NCBI RefSeq assembly: GCF_002754475.1
Contig: NZ_PEFL01000001.1
Location: 992,001-1,056,000, forward strand
DNA: 64,000 nt
Direction: 5' to 3'
Source: Comamonas sp. 26
Lineage (GTDB): Bacteria > Pseudomonadota > Gammaproteobacteria > Burkholderiales > Burkholderiaceae_C
Part shown: positions 10,327 to 21,214 of the stretch, in pieces
How positions within the stretch are numbered: position 1 is the stretch's first letter
How the letters are laid out: every line of letters begins with the position of its first letter
Notes under the pieces: model-generated
Seen by the model: only the letters and a program-made list of their open reading frames with translations
Told to the model about the DNA's origin: nothing
The model's database searches: none
Position numbers and translations under genes: made by a program

Positions 10327-10432
10327 TCCGGGGTGTGCGAAAGCGCTGAGAGACCAGAGATCGAGCTGTTGAAAGACTGCTCGATCAAGGCCAACCCGAC
10401 GAACTTGATCCGGTTCATACCGGCGGAAGAAG
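10327..10432 (+). promoter_or_regulatory. TPP (THI-element) riboswitch upstream of thiC
   Basis: The leader contains the conserved CTGAGA at 10346-10351, preceded by GGGGTGTGC, and the second core ACCCGACGAACTTGATCC followed by GGTTCATACCGG from about 10393. These are the two pyrimidine/pyrophosphate-sensing halves of the thiamine-pyrophosphate aptamer. A variable hairpin (ATCGAGC...GCTCGAT) lies between them. TPP binding is expected to reduce expression of thiC, about 280 bases downstream. Confidence 0.93.
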
Positions 10433-10510
10433 AGCGGGACCCTGACGCAGGGCCAGAGAATTAAAGGCAAGGCGCCACTACGCCACAGCCCCAGACACTT
10501 TGGCACAGCA

Positions 10511-10550
10511 AACCCCAGGCGCTTCTCGCGTACTGGGGTTTTGTCTTTTT
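10511..10550 (+). terminator. Terminator hairpin in the thiC leader
   Basis: AACCCCAG and CTGGGGTT form a perfect hairpin followed by TTGTCTTTTT. Its place after the TPP aptamer and before thiC suggests it is the expression platform (premature termination), but I do not see the competing antiterminator clearly. Confidence 0.8.
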
Positions 10551-10678
10551 AAAGGCACCCGGCGCGCAGAGGACAAGGCTGAAATCCATGCATTTCAGCA
10601 GCACAGGCCAGACATCCTCACAGGGTGCAGCGCCAGTGCAGGGAGATCAGCACAGGGCCGCACTCCACGGAGCGTTGA

Positions 10679-12652
<1,974 letters not shown>

Positions 12653-12671
12653 TTTGAGATGAAATAGTACT

Positions 12672-12696
12672 GTAGCGCTTGTGTATCAAGCGCTAC
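12672..12696. repeat. Palindromic repeat after thiC
   Basis: GTAGCGCTTG and CAAGCGCTAC are perfect 10-base arms around a 5-base loop. It is a member of the dispersed AGCGCT-type family, here followed by CTGCTATTAAAAAC. Confidence 0.8.
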
Positions 12697-12710
12697 CTGC
12701 TATTAAAAAC

Positions 12711-12740
12711 AAAGGGCAAGCTGTTTGGCTTGCCCTTTTT
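12711..12740 (+). terminator. Terminator of thiC
   Basis: AAAGGGCAAG and CTTGCCCTTTTT form a hairpin with a T-run, directly after the palindromic repeat. It may also stop transcription from the convergent hydrolase gene. Confidence 0.85.
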
Positions 12741-12809
12741 CTATGCGGCTGTAATCTGCGCCCCAGTTCTTGCACCACCTCTAGCGAGGGGCTTTGACTG
12801 CGCCGAAGA

Positions 12810-14255
12810 TCACTGCGTGACGGTTTTGAGCTGGCTCTTGAGGGTGAGCATGTGCTGGATATACACCGTCAGCTCCTGGGTCGGCATGCCCGGCTGTACG
12901 CGCAAGGCATAGGCATCCAGAGCCGTTTGCAGCACATCTTGGTTGGTAGGCTCGGCAAAGTAGGCGATATCGGCAAGCTGGCAGGCCAGAGCTGGGTCGC
13001 TTTTGCTCAGTAGCTTGATCTGATCGTTGACGTTTTGCACGCCGCCGGCCATGGCCACCATCTGCTTGCTGAAAGTCGCGCGAGATGCAGGGTCCCATTC
13101 CGAAGGGATGCCATTCCACCAGCCGCCGTACTCCTTGAGCACCATGCTGGCTACGTTCTTGAAGCGCACATAGGTCTCCGCCATGTCTTTGCGGCCGCGC
13201 AGGTTCTCTGGCAACTGCACCGCGGCGACGATTTCGTCAGGGCGCTTGTCGGCGTTGAGTCCATCAATCACCTGATCCACAGCGGAGCTGAGCATGTTGG
13301 CCGAGGCCAGCAGCTTATCCTGTACTTCTGCGGCATTGGTCAGTGCCGGGCCATGCATGGGCAAAAGCAAGTCGGGCTTTGTGGCGGCCATATCACGCAG
13401 AGCCTGAGCCCATTCAGCAACGTGGCGCTGGCGGCGCTTGCCATTACCGGCGTTGAGCAAGAACGGCTGCCAGTAGTCGGCACTGACCACAATCTTGCGT
13501 GTCGCCACATTGACCCATAGCTGGTCTGCAGATTCGCCGCGCGCGTGGGTGAGCACGAATTCGTCGTCACCAATCTTCAGCGTCTTCTGGCCGGTGAAGG
13601 TCTCGGTAGGAAGAATGGCATCTGTGAGCTTGCGCGGCACATCGCGCGGGTCCTGACTGTTCAGTTGCACGATGGAGTAGTTCGCTGTGCGCGTGTCCAG
13701 ATCCATCTCGGCCAAGTATTCCTGGGTTGTGATGATGCGCGGCTTCTCGCCGGCCTCCAGCAGCGACCAGGCGCCAAAGCCGTGATCTGCATGGTGGTGG
13801 GTGATGATGATGGTGTTGACCGGCTTGCTGCTGAGCTTGCGCAGTGTCTCCAGCAGCGCGGGGCCTGCGGGGGCATAGCCGGCATCGACCAGCACCAGAC
13901 CTTCACGGGTCTCGAATACGGCGATGTTGACGTAAGGCATGCGCAGCAGCCAGGTGCCCTTGCCATGAGGTTCGACCGTCATCTTGGCGCGCGCATCGGC
14001 AATGGCTTCTGCATTGGTGCGGCTGTACATGTGGTTGGCAATGGCAGTGGATTGCTCTCCGCCAAAGCCTGCGTTGGCATTGGAGGTCAGAGTCTTGAGC
14101 ACATTGGGGTATTGCTGCATCAGCTCTTTGCGCAGTTCGAATTTTTTGACCGCTTGGGAGTCTGGCTTGGCGCTATCGGCAGCCGTACCCGCTGCGTGCG
14201 CGGACAGGGTTATTCCCAGTGTGAGTGCGGCTGTTTGAAAGAAGCGTTGAATCAC
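12810..14255 (-). CDS. Secreted metallo-beta-lactamase-fold hydrolase, alkyl sulfatase type
   Basis: This is related to alkyl sulfatases (SdsA1 family), zinc enzymes that hydrolyse sulfate esters such as dodecyl sulfate. The 481-residue product has a signal peptide (LTLGITLSAHA), the zinc motif THHHADHGFG near residue 155, and the dimerisation-domain signature YGGWWNGIPSEWDP. It is shorter than full alkyl sulfatases (about 650 residues) and stops before the usual C-terminal sterol-carrier-like domain, so the substrate may differ. I prefer GTG 14255, since AAGGAAGG precedes it; ATG 14285 is the alternative and would place that site inside the gene. Its promoter must lie in the AT-rich block upstream. 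Confidence 0.85.
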   Translation of the reverse strand: MIQRFFQTAALTLGITLSAHAAGTAADSAKPDSQAVKKFELRKELMQQYPNVLKTLTSNANAGFGGEQSTAIANHMYSRTNAEAIADARAKMTVEPHGKGTWLLRMPYVNIAVFETREGLVLVDAGYAPAGPALLETLRKLSSKPVNTIIITHHHADHGFGAWSLLEAGEKPRIITTQEYLAEMDLDTRTANYSIVQLNSQDPRDVPRKLTDAILPTETFTGQKTLKIGDDEFVLTHARGESADQLWVNVATRKIVVSADYWQPFLLNAGNGKRRQRHVAEWAQALRDMAATKPDLLLPMHGPALTNAAEVQDKLLASANMLSSAVDQVIDGLNADKRPDEIVAAVQLPENLRGRKDMAETYVRFKNVASMVLKEYGGWWNGIPSEWDPASRATFSKQMVAMAGGVQNVNDQIKLLSKSDPALACQLADIAYFAEPTNQDVLQTALDAYALRVQPGMPTQELTVYIQHMLTLKSQLKTVTQ

Positions 14256-14285
14256 AGTGCCTTCCTTTAATGCTTTTGTATGCAA

Positions 14286-14640
14286 TTAATAATTGATGAT
14301 GTGCGCCATTGATATCGTCCTTTATTTTTTAGCATTTGAAATTAATTTTGATAGTCTTTTTTGACTAAGGTGCATCACTGAATTTTGTCAGAAATATTTA
14401 TTTGAATTAATTTATTTCTTTGCTTTTGATTTATTCAAGTGATTGAAATGAATGAATTTTTATTTGTTAATTAAATATTTTGAAATGCTTGTTTGAGAAA
14501 ATAATTTTGATATTTTCAAAAATTTGCTGTACATAGTCTGAAGGGACGATGATGAAAATTAGTTTTTGTGTTAATTATTTGTAAATGATTTTCATGATTT
14601 AATGATTTGGTTGAGTATTCATTTGCGTGATTCCCATGTT
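14286..14640. other. Very AT-rich non-coding block upstream of the hydrolase
   Basis: About 350 bases are dominated by AATT/TTTT runs with GC near 20-25% in places, against a high-GC surround. I see no credible gene on either strand. It is the only candidate promoter region for the hydrolase at 12810. Its composition suggests foreign origin or binding by an H-NS-like silencer; that is inference. Confidence 0.75.
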
Positions 14641-14650
14641 GGGGTACAGC

Positions 14651-14730
14651 AATACTTCTTCGTGGAAATTGCCTTTGCATAACTCATACGTGGAAAATGC
14701 CGGTGTTGTCTCGTCGGTGCTGAATCTGAA
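14651..14730 (-). pseudogene. Relic fragment of a VOC (glyoxalase-like) gene
   Basis: On the minus strand this reads FSTDETTPAFSTYELCKGNF, which lines up without gaps with LSTGETTLAFASHELGEGNF of the intact VOC protein encoded at 18446-18838. The DNA is about 76% identical over roughly 66 bases by hand count. No start codon or further domain is present around it, so it is a remnant and not a gene. Confidence 0.7.
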
Positions 14731-14813
14731 CTGGAGCCGTTCAACCTGGGTTTTGGGGGCGGCGCCACACAGGAGTAATGCATGAGCTCTAGTACGGCGC
14801 GTTTATTTTGATG

Positions 14814-14860
14814 AAACAGGGCGCTAGTGCTTATGTATCAATCGCTGGTAGCTATCAAAA
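14814..14860. repeat. Degenerate copy of the AGCGCT-type repeat
   Basis: GGGCGCTAGTGCTTATGTAT then CAATCGCTGGTAGCTATCAA resembles the dispersed repeat with several changed bases. It is located just ahead of the peptidase terminator. Confidence 0.5.
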
Positions 14861-14862
14861 TG

Positions 14863-14894
14863 AAAAAAGGCAAGCCGTGATGGCTTGCCTTTTT
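14863..14894. terminator. Terminator of the M60 peptidase gene
   Basis: AAAAAAGGCAAGCC and GGCTTGCCTTTTT are near-perfect arms around GTGAT. It lies just beyond the end that the peptidase gene reaches when its frameshift is corrected (14933). Confidence 0.85.
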
Positions 14895-14932
14895 ACTTGA
14901 GCGATACCGTATGGGCTACTACGGTATTTGGA

Positions 14933-17841
14933 TCAGAACGGGTAGCTCGGTACGCCTGCGCTCAGATCGACCCAGCGGCCCAGCTCCAGCTGGTTGCCCT
15001 TGTTCGGCACCATGGCGTAGAACTCGGGGGGTGCTGGGGCATACCGTGGGCTCCAATGGAGCTCAGTGCGCTGCTGCTGAGGGGGATGCCGTAGTGGGCA
15101 AAGACCTGGCGCATGTCTCGGCCGATGATGCGGCTGGACAGCACATACAGCAGCTCATGGTTGCTGATCTCACGCTTGGTGTAGCTGCCCATGCCCAGCG
15201 CATTCTTGTTGGCATTCCAGTAGGCGTCGTTGTAGATCAGGCGTTCACCACGGCCTAGCATTCCCAGGAAGTCGATCACATCCACAGGCTGTGGCTGGGT
15301 CTGGCCCAAACGTTCCTTGGTGTAGATAAAGGCCAGTTGGAAGTGCACGGCACGCATGGCGTTGTCGGACTTGTATTCCTTGGTCCAGAAGCGCGTGAAC
15401 ATATCGGCCTGCAAAGCGTCGCCTGTCTTGCCCGTGGCGCGTGCAGCCAAAATGTCCTGGTAGAGCTTTTTATGGTCGATGCGGTCGCCGCTATTGTTCT
15501 CGGCACCGTTGGTGATGGCGTACTGGCGCAGGGCGCTGGCATTGGCCAGAATGTTGTTGTTGCACTCTGTGCCACAACCCCCACCGTTTTCGGTCAGCAG
15601 CGTCATATGGCGCATCACCGTGTTGTGGCCCAGCTCATGCCACCAGCCCCAGCCCGCTTGCAGGCCTGCTGCTCCGTCGGACGGGTTGCCTGAGCACAGA
15701 AAGCCGCAGGCCGCCAGCCAGCCTACAAAATGCTGCACGCCGGGCGCGCCTTGCAACGGTCCTGTGCAGTCCCAGCCCAGTGTGGCGCAGAGGTTGCTGA
15801 CATTGCCACTGGAGGGCATATTGTTGTAACCGTTGGCCAGGTGGTTGCTGTCAAAAATCATGCCCTTGAGTCGGTCGACCACATAGGCGCGGGGCGATTG
15901 GTTGCCGATCACGCTCTTGGCAAAACCGATGGTCTGCTGCACTTCGCCGCCCACCATCTTGCTGGTTTGCCAGCCAAAGTCGCTGCGTTGCAGTGCCAGC
16001 ACGGCTTCGTCGATTTCCTGCGAGCCTGGGTTGCGGGTGAAGTCAAAGTGCGCGTACTTGACGCTGCCGCGAACGCGAAGCGTGACCACCGAGCCGGGCT
16101 TGGCATTGCCATAGTTGAGGAACAGCGGGCCACCCCAGGCCGTGCTGTAGGTCAGCGTCTTGCCTGCGGCCAATGCGGCTTCATGCCCATCAGGGAAGCG
16201 GGGGCGGGTGTAGTTCTCTTGCGCCAATGGGTTGCCGCGGGTGCGGATATTGCCTACGCGCAGCGCCAGATTGGCACCTGCAGCGTTCACGATCTCGACT
16301 TGTACAGCCTTGCCTGGCACAGCGCCACGGCCAATGGCGGTGCGGCCGCCAGCTTGGGCAATCGTGACGTCGATGGTTTCCCAGCTCTGGCTGGTGGCCA
16401 GGCTCGGAGAGGTAGCAGGCATCCAATCCCCAAAGTTCTTGGGCACGGCTTCGCTGCCGCGCACCGCATAGCTCAGCGAGTCTGCAGCCACAGTGCGCAG
16501 GAACTCGTTGGTATTGGAGCGGCGCACCTTGCTGTAGTCGGTCTGCTGGCGCGCCATGTCGGCCCACAGCACCAGGCGTCTGTGGGCTTCCATATACGGC
16601 TTTTGCAGATAGTTGTCGGCAAACAGGTTAATGCCCTGGGCTTCCAGCCCTTGCAGGTCGCGGCGTATGCCATCCAGCGCCGTCACCAGGCTGGTATCAC
16701 TGGCCAAATTGGCGCTGCTGCCCTTGAGCAAGGCGTTCAGCACGGCTTCATGCGCACCCAGTCGGTCTGTGGCTTCGCGTTGCTGGCTGGCCGTCTTGCC
16801 GCTGATGCCATAGCCGTTGCCATCGGCCCACCAGTTGCCGCCATAGCCGCCCAGCTCCATGCCCATGGCTTGCAGCACCTGACGGCCACCACCAGAGTCT
16901 CCCCAGTTGTTGTGCAGGTAGATTACGCCCTTGCCAGCCTGCAGGTAACGGCTGACCAGATTGCTCAGTGAGGCCGAGGCGGGTGTGTCCTGGCCAAACA
17001 CAAAGACGTCGATATCTTGCCAGCAGGTGTTGCTGGCATCGGCAATCGCACAGTTGACCATCGTGGCCTTGCCGCCCAGGCGGGTGACCAGATTGCTTAC
17101 GGTGTTTTGGCCGTAGTTCTGCGTCGCAATGCGCAGATTGGCGCTTAGAGTGTTCTTTTCATCGCCCGTGGCCAGCCAGGCAAAGCTGCGCTTGAACAGC
17201 GGCAGCTGGGACTGATTGGAGCCAGTGGCAGAGGACAGCTGACCCAGCAAATCCTTGCCATAACCCAGCGAACGACCGCCATGCGATGTGCCGATGCTGG
17301 CCAATATCCGGCCGTTGTTGGACACCAGCAAAGGGCTGGCGCTGCTGGAAAGCAAGGGGCTTACGGTTTGGCTGTTGTTGCCAAAATCCAGTGTCGCCGC
17401 CGTGCTGTCATCCAGCAGCTTGGCGACCAGCGCTCTTTGCTGTGCGCGAATGCCGGCCACAATGTCGGTGGCTGTTTGCAGCAGCGGTGCACGGTCTTCA
17501 TCCTGCAGCAAACGGCTGTCGCCGCCGACCAAGGCCTGCGAAATCCGGCTGCTGACAGGAGGGAGCGTCACAGGCGGTTGAGTCTCAGGCAGTTCCACAT
17601 CTGGTGGGCGCACCACGGGAGGCTCTGTGCCTGGTTTCTCGGCATCCGGAGGGGTAGTCTCTGGCGGTTCAGTGCCCGGAGATTCAATACCCGGTGGCGT
17701 TGGTTGTTCAACCGGAGGAGGTGTTGATGGCTTAGAGCCACCGCTGTCGTTATTGCCACCACCGCCGCAGGCGGTCAGGGCAAGGCTTGCCAAAAGTGTG
17801 AGAGTCCAGCGAGAGAGCATTAAGGAGGCCGAAGAATGCAT
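14933..17841 (-). CDS. M60/IMPa-type zinc metallopeptidase lipoprotein, frameshifted near the C-terminus
   Basis: The family (peptidase M60, with IMPa of Pseudomonas aeruginosa) cleaves glycosylated proteins such as mucins outside the cell. The precursor has a lipobox (LALTAC|GGGG), then a proline-rich linker (about residues 30-95, PP repeats such as GTEPPETTPPDAEKPG), an IMPa-like N-terminal region and the zinc motif WWHELGHN with HELGH at 735-739. As written the frame ends at 14962 after a non-homologous tail (HPPSSTPWCRTR). Adding one base to the six-G run at 15026-15031 restores EFYAMVPNKGNQLELGRW and a stop at 14933, giving 969 residues. It is either a sequencing undercall or a mild truncation. 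It is probably surface or periplasmic. Confidence 0.8.
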
Positions 17842-18103
17842 TGCATCCGTCTAACCCCAGCGAACTGGTGCAATGCAAAAGAAGCTGCATTCAGATAGAA
17901 AATGAATGCAGGCGAAAATGAGGACGGGAAGCGAAGTGTATCTGGCTGTAGCGCGCGTCCCTGGCGCAAAACATGCGCTTTATCGCAAGTGCTGGCATCT
18001 GCATAGATATGCTTTGATAAGGCACAAATTCTGTATATTGAATTTGTTACGGATTGAAACTTCAAGATGCCGGATACATGGATTTTTAAGCGCGTTCATG
18101 ACT
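17842..18103. other. Intergenic region upstream of the peptidase, no gene seen
   Basis: This presumably holds the peptidase promoter (reading left). I see no conserved site, RNA or credible short gene. Composition is more AT-rich toward 18000. Confidence 0.5.
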
Positions 18104-18300
18104 TGGCACTTCTGCAGCATGTATGCTTCCGATTTCTGCTCCATGAAAATCACGCAGAAAGTGCGTAAATACCCTGCTGCCAAAGGTATGCAGAAGAACA
18201 GGTGTTGACCACAGGTATGCAAGCGAAGGTGGGCAGTGATCTCTGCATTCCCATCGTTAATGCATAAGCCGATACCATGGTACGTTGACTTGAGGTGAAA
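18104..18300 (+). pseudogene. Decayed copy of the 3' end of thiC
   Basis: This stretch matches bases around 12455-12660 of thiC: GCACTTCTGC, then TTCTGCTCCATGAA with ATCACGCAG, then GGTATGCAAGCGAAGG, GTGATCTCTGCATTCCCATC, and GTTGACTTGAGGTGAAA in place of thiC's GTTGATTTGAGATGAAA. It encodes [20 protein letters not shown] before an early stop. Small deletions and many substitutions have accumulated. The first cluster cysteines are partly lost (CSMYASDFC). It is non-functional; the similarity runs past the stop codon, so it is DNA duplication and not shared protein ancestry alone. Confidence 0.85.
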
Positions 18301-18341
18301 AAGGGCTGAAGCCTTTTTAAATCAAGCAATGGCAGCTACTA

Positions 18342-18375
18342 AATAAAAGCGCAGGTTCGGTTGGCGCTTTTTATT
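18342..18375. terminator. Terminator-like hairpin before the VOC gene
   Basis: AATAAAAGCGC and GCGCTTTTTATT pair around an 11-base loop. It lies downstream of the VOC gene on the minus strand and after the thiC relic. Confidence 0.65.
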
Positions 18376-18445
18376 GAGGCTTGCATTACAGAATCGATTT
18401 TCCGGAATGGTTTAGCCATCCGCTTCACTGCCAATTAACGGCTAA

Positions 18446-18838
18446 TTAATTGCCAATCGGCGTGCAGAGTTCTATCAAGGTGCCATCAGGGCTTCGAACA
18501 TAAGACACGACCTGACCCCAGGGCTTGGTGATTGGCTTGGTAAGCTCCATAGCACCAGCGCTGATAGCTTGCGCATGTGCGGCCTCCACGTTATCGGTTA
18601 CCAAGCCAACTTCCATTCCCAAGGGCTTGGCGGATTCGGAGGCGGCGACATGGCCGCCGGGGAAGTTGCCTTCGCCCAGCTCATGCGAGGCAAAGGCCAG
18701 TGTCGTCTCGCCGGTGCTGAGTTCGCCGTAGGTGCCAGATTCATGCAGGAATTTCACGGCAAAGCCAAACGCCGAGGTGAAAAATTGCAGGGATGCTGCT
18801 ACGTTGGGAACGTAGACGATGGTGTAGCCAAGCTTCAT
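18446..18838 (-). CDS. VOC family (glyoxalase/bleomycin-resistance fold) protein
   Basis: The 130-residue protein has the paired beta-alpha-beta-beta-beta modules of the vicinal oxygen chelate superfamily: KLGYTIVYVPNVAASLQFFT opens it and PWGQVVSYVRSPDGTLIELC closes it, including the conserved terminal Glu that binds metal in active members. Such small members act as isomerases, dioxygenases or binding proteins; which applies here cannot be told. It lies 122 bases from the acetyltransferase gene on the same strand. A relic of a similar gene lies at 14651-14730. Confidence 0.85.
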   Translation of the reverse strand: MKLGYTIVYVPNVAASLQFFTSAFGFAVKFLHESGTYGELSTGETTLAFASHELGEGNFPGGHVAASESAKPLGMEVGLVTDNVEAAHAQAISAGAMELTKPITKPWGQVVSYVRSPDGTLIELCTPIGN

Positions 18839-18960
18839 GGTGAGTAAACGGTTAGTTGATGGGGACGGGTCTCAACAAGTACGGGCTGACTTGCGGTCAA
18901 GCGCAGCAGTGAGAGATTCACAAGTGCAGAGCACAGGCTCGCAGAAAAAGGGAGTTCAGC

Positions 18961-19467
18961 CTATTCGGTAGCATCAAAGGCCGCTTGATATTGCACGCTG
19001 CCCACGGGACAGTCCCCGTTCAGCGACAGCGCCTGAAAGTATTCAGGCGGCACACCTTCAAGCGTAAGCCCCGGCTGAACCTTGAAGCCAAAGCGGCAGT
19101 AGTAGTCAGGGTCACCAAGGAGTACGCAGCCAGCGCCACCCAGTCGTTTGAGCTCGGCCAGCGCGGCGTGCATCAAGGCTGAACCTATGCCTTTTTTCTG
19201 GCGATCCGGCCTGACGGAGATGGGGCCCAGTCCATACCAGTCCGTGGCCCCCGAGGAAATGCTGACCGGAGAGAGGGCCACATGGCCAACGATCTTATCG
19301 TTCTCGACCGCGACGAGGGAGATGGTGAGTTGCTTGCTGCGGCGTAATGCATTGACGATGAATTGCTCGGTATGGCTTGAATGCTCTTCATGCTCGAATG
19401 CTGCAGCGGTCAAGGCCGTGGTGGCGTCTATGTCTTCGCTGCTTTCCTTGCGGATGGTGATGTTCAT
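18961..19467 (-). CDS. GNAT family N-acetyltransferase
   Basis: The 168-residue protein fits the acetyl-CoA-binding GNAT fold: strand/helix start MNITIRKESSEDIDATTALT, central strand IVGHVALSPVSI, the pyrophosphate-binding loop VRPDRQKKGIGSALM (R/QxxGxG/A) and LGDPDYYCRFGF near the end. Close relatives are annotated as putative acetyltransferases of unknown substrate (YhbS-like). It probably forms a unit with the VOC gene downstream. Confidence 0.9.
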   Translation of the reverse strand: MNITIRKESSEDIDATTALTAAAFEHEEHSSHTEQFIVNALRRSKQLTISLVAVENDKIVGHVALSPVSISSGATDWYGLGPISVRPDRQKKGIGSALMHAALAELKRLGGAGCVLLGDPDYYCRFGFKVQPGLTLEGVPPEYFQALSLNGDCPVGSVQYQAAFDATE

Positions 19468-19589
19468 ATGGTGCCCAGATCAATGTCGCACGGCTCGATG
19501 GACGAGTGCGAGATAGTGCAACCATAAACCAGTAACAGGCGGATTTATTCAACGGCAAGTCTGGGATTCGGCTGAAGTATCAAAAGCCA

Positions 19590-19627
19590 TTAAAAAAGGC
19601 CTTGCCTGTGCAGAGCAAAGCCTTTTT
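19590..19627. terminator. Terminator of the second binding-protein gene
   Basis: AAAAAAGGCCTTGC and GCAAAGCCTTTTT form an imperfect hairpin with T-runs, just beyond the stop of the binding-protein gene on the minus strand. Confidence 0.75.
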
Positions 19628-19653
19628 GAGCGAAGCGCTGGTGACTTGCTGGC

Positions 19654-20889
19654 TTAGCGCCAGTACTGGCACTTGCTTTCCGCCTTGGTGGTCCAGATCT
19701 GCTCAGCGGGCAGTTTCTTGATGATCTTGTAGTAGTCCCAGATGCCCTTGGATTCGGCGGGCGACTTCACCTGCATCAGGTACATATCGTGCACATAGCG
19801 GCCGTCTTCGCGGATATAGCCCTGTCCGAAGAAGTCGTCGATCTTGGTGCTTTTCAAGGTCGCCATGACCTTGTCGGCATCCAGCGTTCCTGCTTTTTCC
19901 ACGGCCTTGAGGTAGTTCATGGTGGCCGAGTAGTCTGCGGCCTGAATTTCGCTGGGGCGGCGTTGAGTCTTGGCCATGAAGGCATCGGCAAACTTGCGCG
20001 AGCCATCATTCATATCCCAGTACCAGGGCGCTGTGAACTGCATGCCCTCGGTATTTTTCAGGCCCAGGCTGTGAATGTCCGAAAAGAACACCAGCAGGCC
20101 GGCCAGCTTCATGTTCTTGGTCACACCAAACTCTTTGGCAGCCTTGATGGAGTTGATGGTGTCGCCGCCCGCATTGGCAAGACCCAGAATCTGCGCCTTG
20201 CTGTTTTGGGCCTGCAGCATAAAGCTGGAGAAATCGCTGGCATTGAGCGGTGTCTTGACCGAGCCAAGCACCTTGCCGCCGCGCGCTTCGATGATCTTGC
20301 TGGTATCGGCTTCCAGCGCGTGGCCGAAGGCATAGTCAGCGGTCACAAAAAACCAGTTCTTGCCGCCACCATCCACGACAGCACCGCCTGTGCCCTTGGC
20401 CAGGGCCACGGTGTCAAAGGCGTAGTGCACGGTGTAGGGGCTGCATTGCTCATTGGTCAGGGCAGAGCTGCCTGCGCCGTTGTCGATGAAGACGCGCTTT
20501 TTCTCTTGCGCCACCTTGGCCATGGCGAGGGCCGTGGCAGAGTTGGTGCCGCCAAACACGAGGCTGATGCCTTGCGTATCAATCCATTCGCGGGCCTTGC
20601 TGGCAGCGATGTCGGCCTTGTTCTGGTGGTCTGCCGTCAGCAGCTCAATGGGCTTGCCCAGCACCTTGCTGCCAAAGTCGTCAATCGCCATCTGGATGGC
20701 TACGCCGCCGTTCTTGCCTTCCACGTCGGCATAGAGGCTGGACATGTCGGTGATGAAGCCGATCTTGACTTTGTCCTGCGCCATGGCCGGTGAGGCGAAT
20801 GCCGCAGCCAGGGCCATGCTCAAAAGAGTGGTGCGGCTGGCCTGGATGGCAGGAGATTGAAGGGAGGCAGGCGTTGACGAGCGGTGCAT
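19654..20889 (-). CDS. Periplasmic binding protein, paralogue of the 8186 protein
   Basis: This is a type-1 periplasmic solute-binding protein for an ABC importer, ligand unknown. The 411-residue precursor has a signal peptide (LLSMALAAAFASPAMA|QDKVKIG) and the shared core (ITADHQNKADIAASKAREW-like segment, GGDTINSIKAAKEFG, DIHSLGLKNTEG). ATG 20889 is chosen because AGGAG sits five bases upstream. It is about 70% identical to the protein at 8186-9406, with the same C-terminal Cys. No transporter membrane genes are nearby. The two copies flank the thiC/peptidase stretch in the same orientation. Confidence 0.9.
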   Translation of the reverse strand: MHRSSTPASLQSPAIQASRTTLLSMALAAAFASPAMAQDKVKIGFITDMSSLYADVEGKNGGVAIQMAIDDFGSKVLGKPIELLTADHQNKADIAASKAREWIDTQGISLVFGGTNSATALAMAKVAQEKKRVFIDNGAGSSALTNEQCSPYTVHYAFDTVALAKGTGGAVVDGGGKNWFFVTADYAFGHALEADTSKIIEARGGKVLGSVKTPLNASDFSSFMLQAQNSKAQILGLANAGGDTINSIKAAKEFGVTKNMKLAGLLVFFSDIHSLGLKNTEGMQFTAPWYWDMNDGSRKFADAFMAKTQRRPSEIQAADYSATMNYLKAVEKAGTLDADKVMATLKSTKIDDFFGQGYIREDGRYVHDMYLMQVKSPAESKGIWDYYKIIKKLPAEQIWTTKAESKCQYWR

Positions 20890-21214
20890 GAAGTCTCCTG
20901 TGAATGTCAATGACAAGCAAAATCAAGTCGCGTGGCGGTCGCTCAGGTGCGACTTGGCTGCTGCTGCAGTAGGACCCCAAGTTGGTTTTAAGATAGTTGT
21001 GGTGCTAACTGCTGCATTGCATCGAGCATGTTAGGACTGGCTCACGGCTCTTACATCGGGGCAAGCACTTGCGGGAAATCCCAAGTGCCGGCACTTAGCG
21101 CGACTCATGCAAGCCTTATCGCAAGCCAAATCTTCGACGGATCGAGAGGCTGGGTACTCTTGCTAGACTGCCCTTAGCCCTTAAGGCCAATCACCAGAAG
21201 TATTCAAAAAATTC
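20890..21214. other. Intergenic region with an inverted repeat
   Basis: No gene is seen. GCACTTG (21065-21071) and CAAGTGC (21082-21088) form a hairpin or operator-like dyad, followed by another GGCACTT. It lies between two divergent genes (binding protein and secreted unknown), so it may be regulatory for either. Confidence 0.4.
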
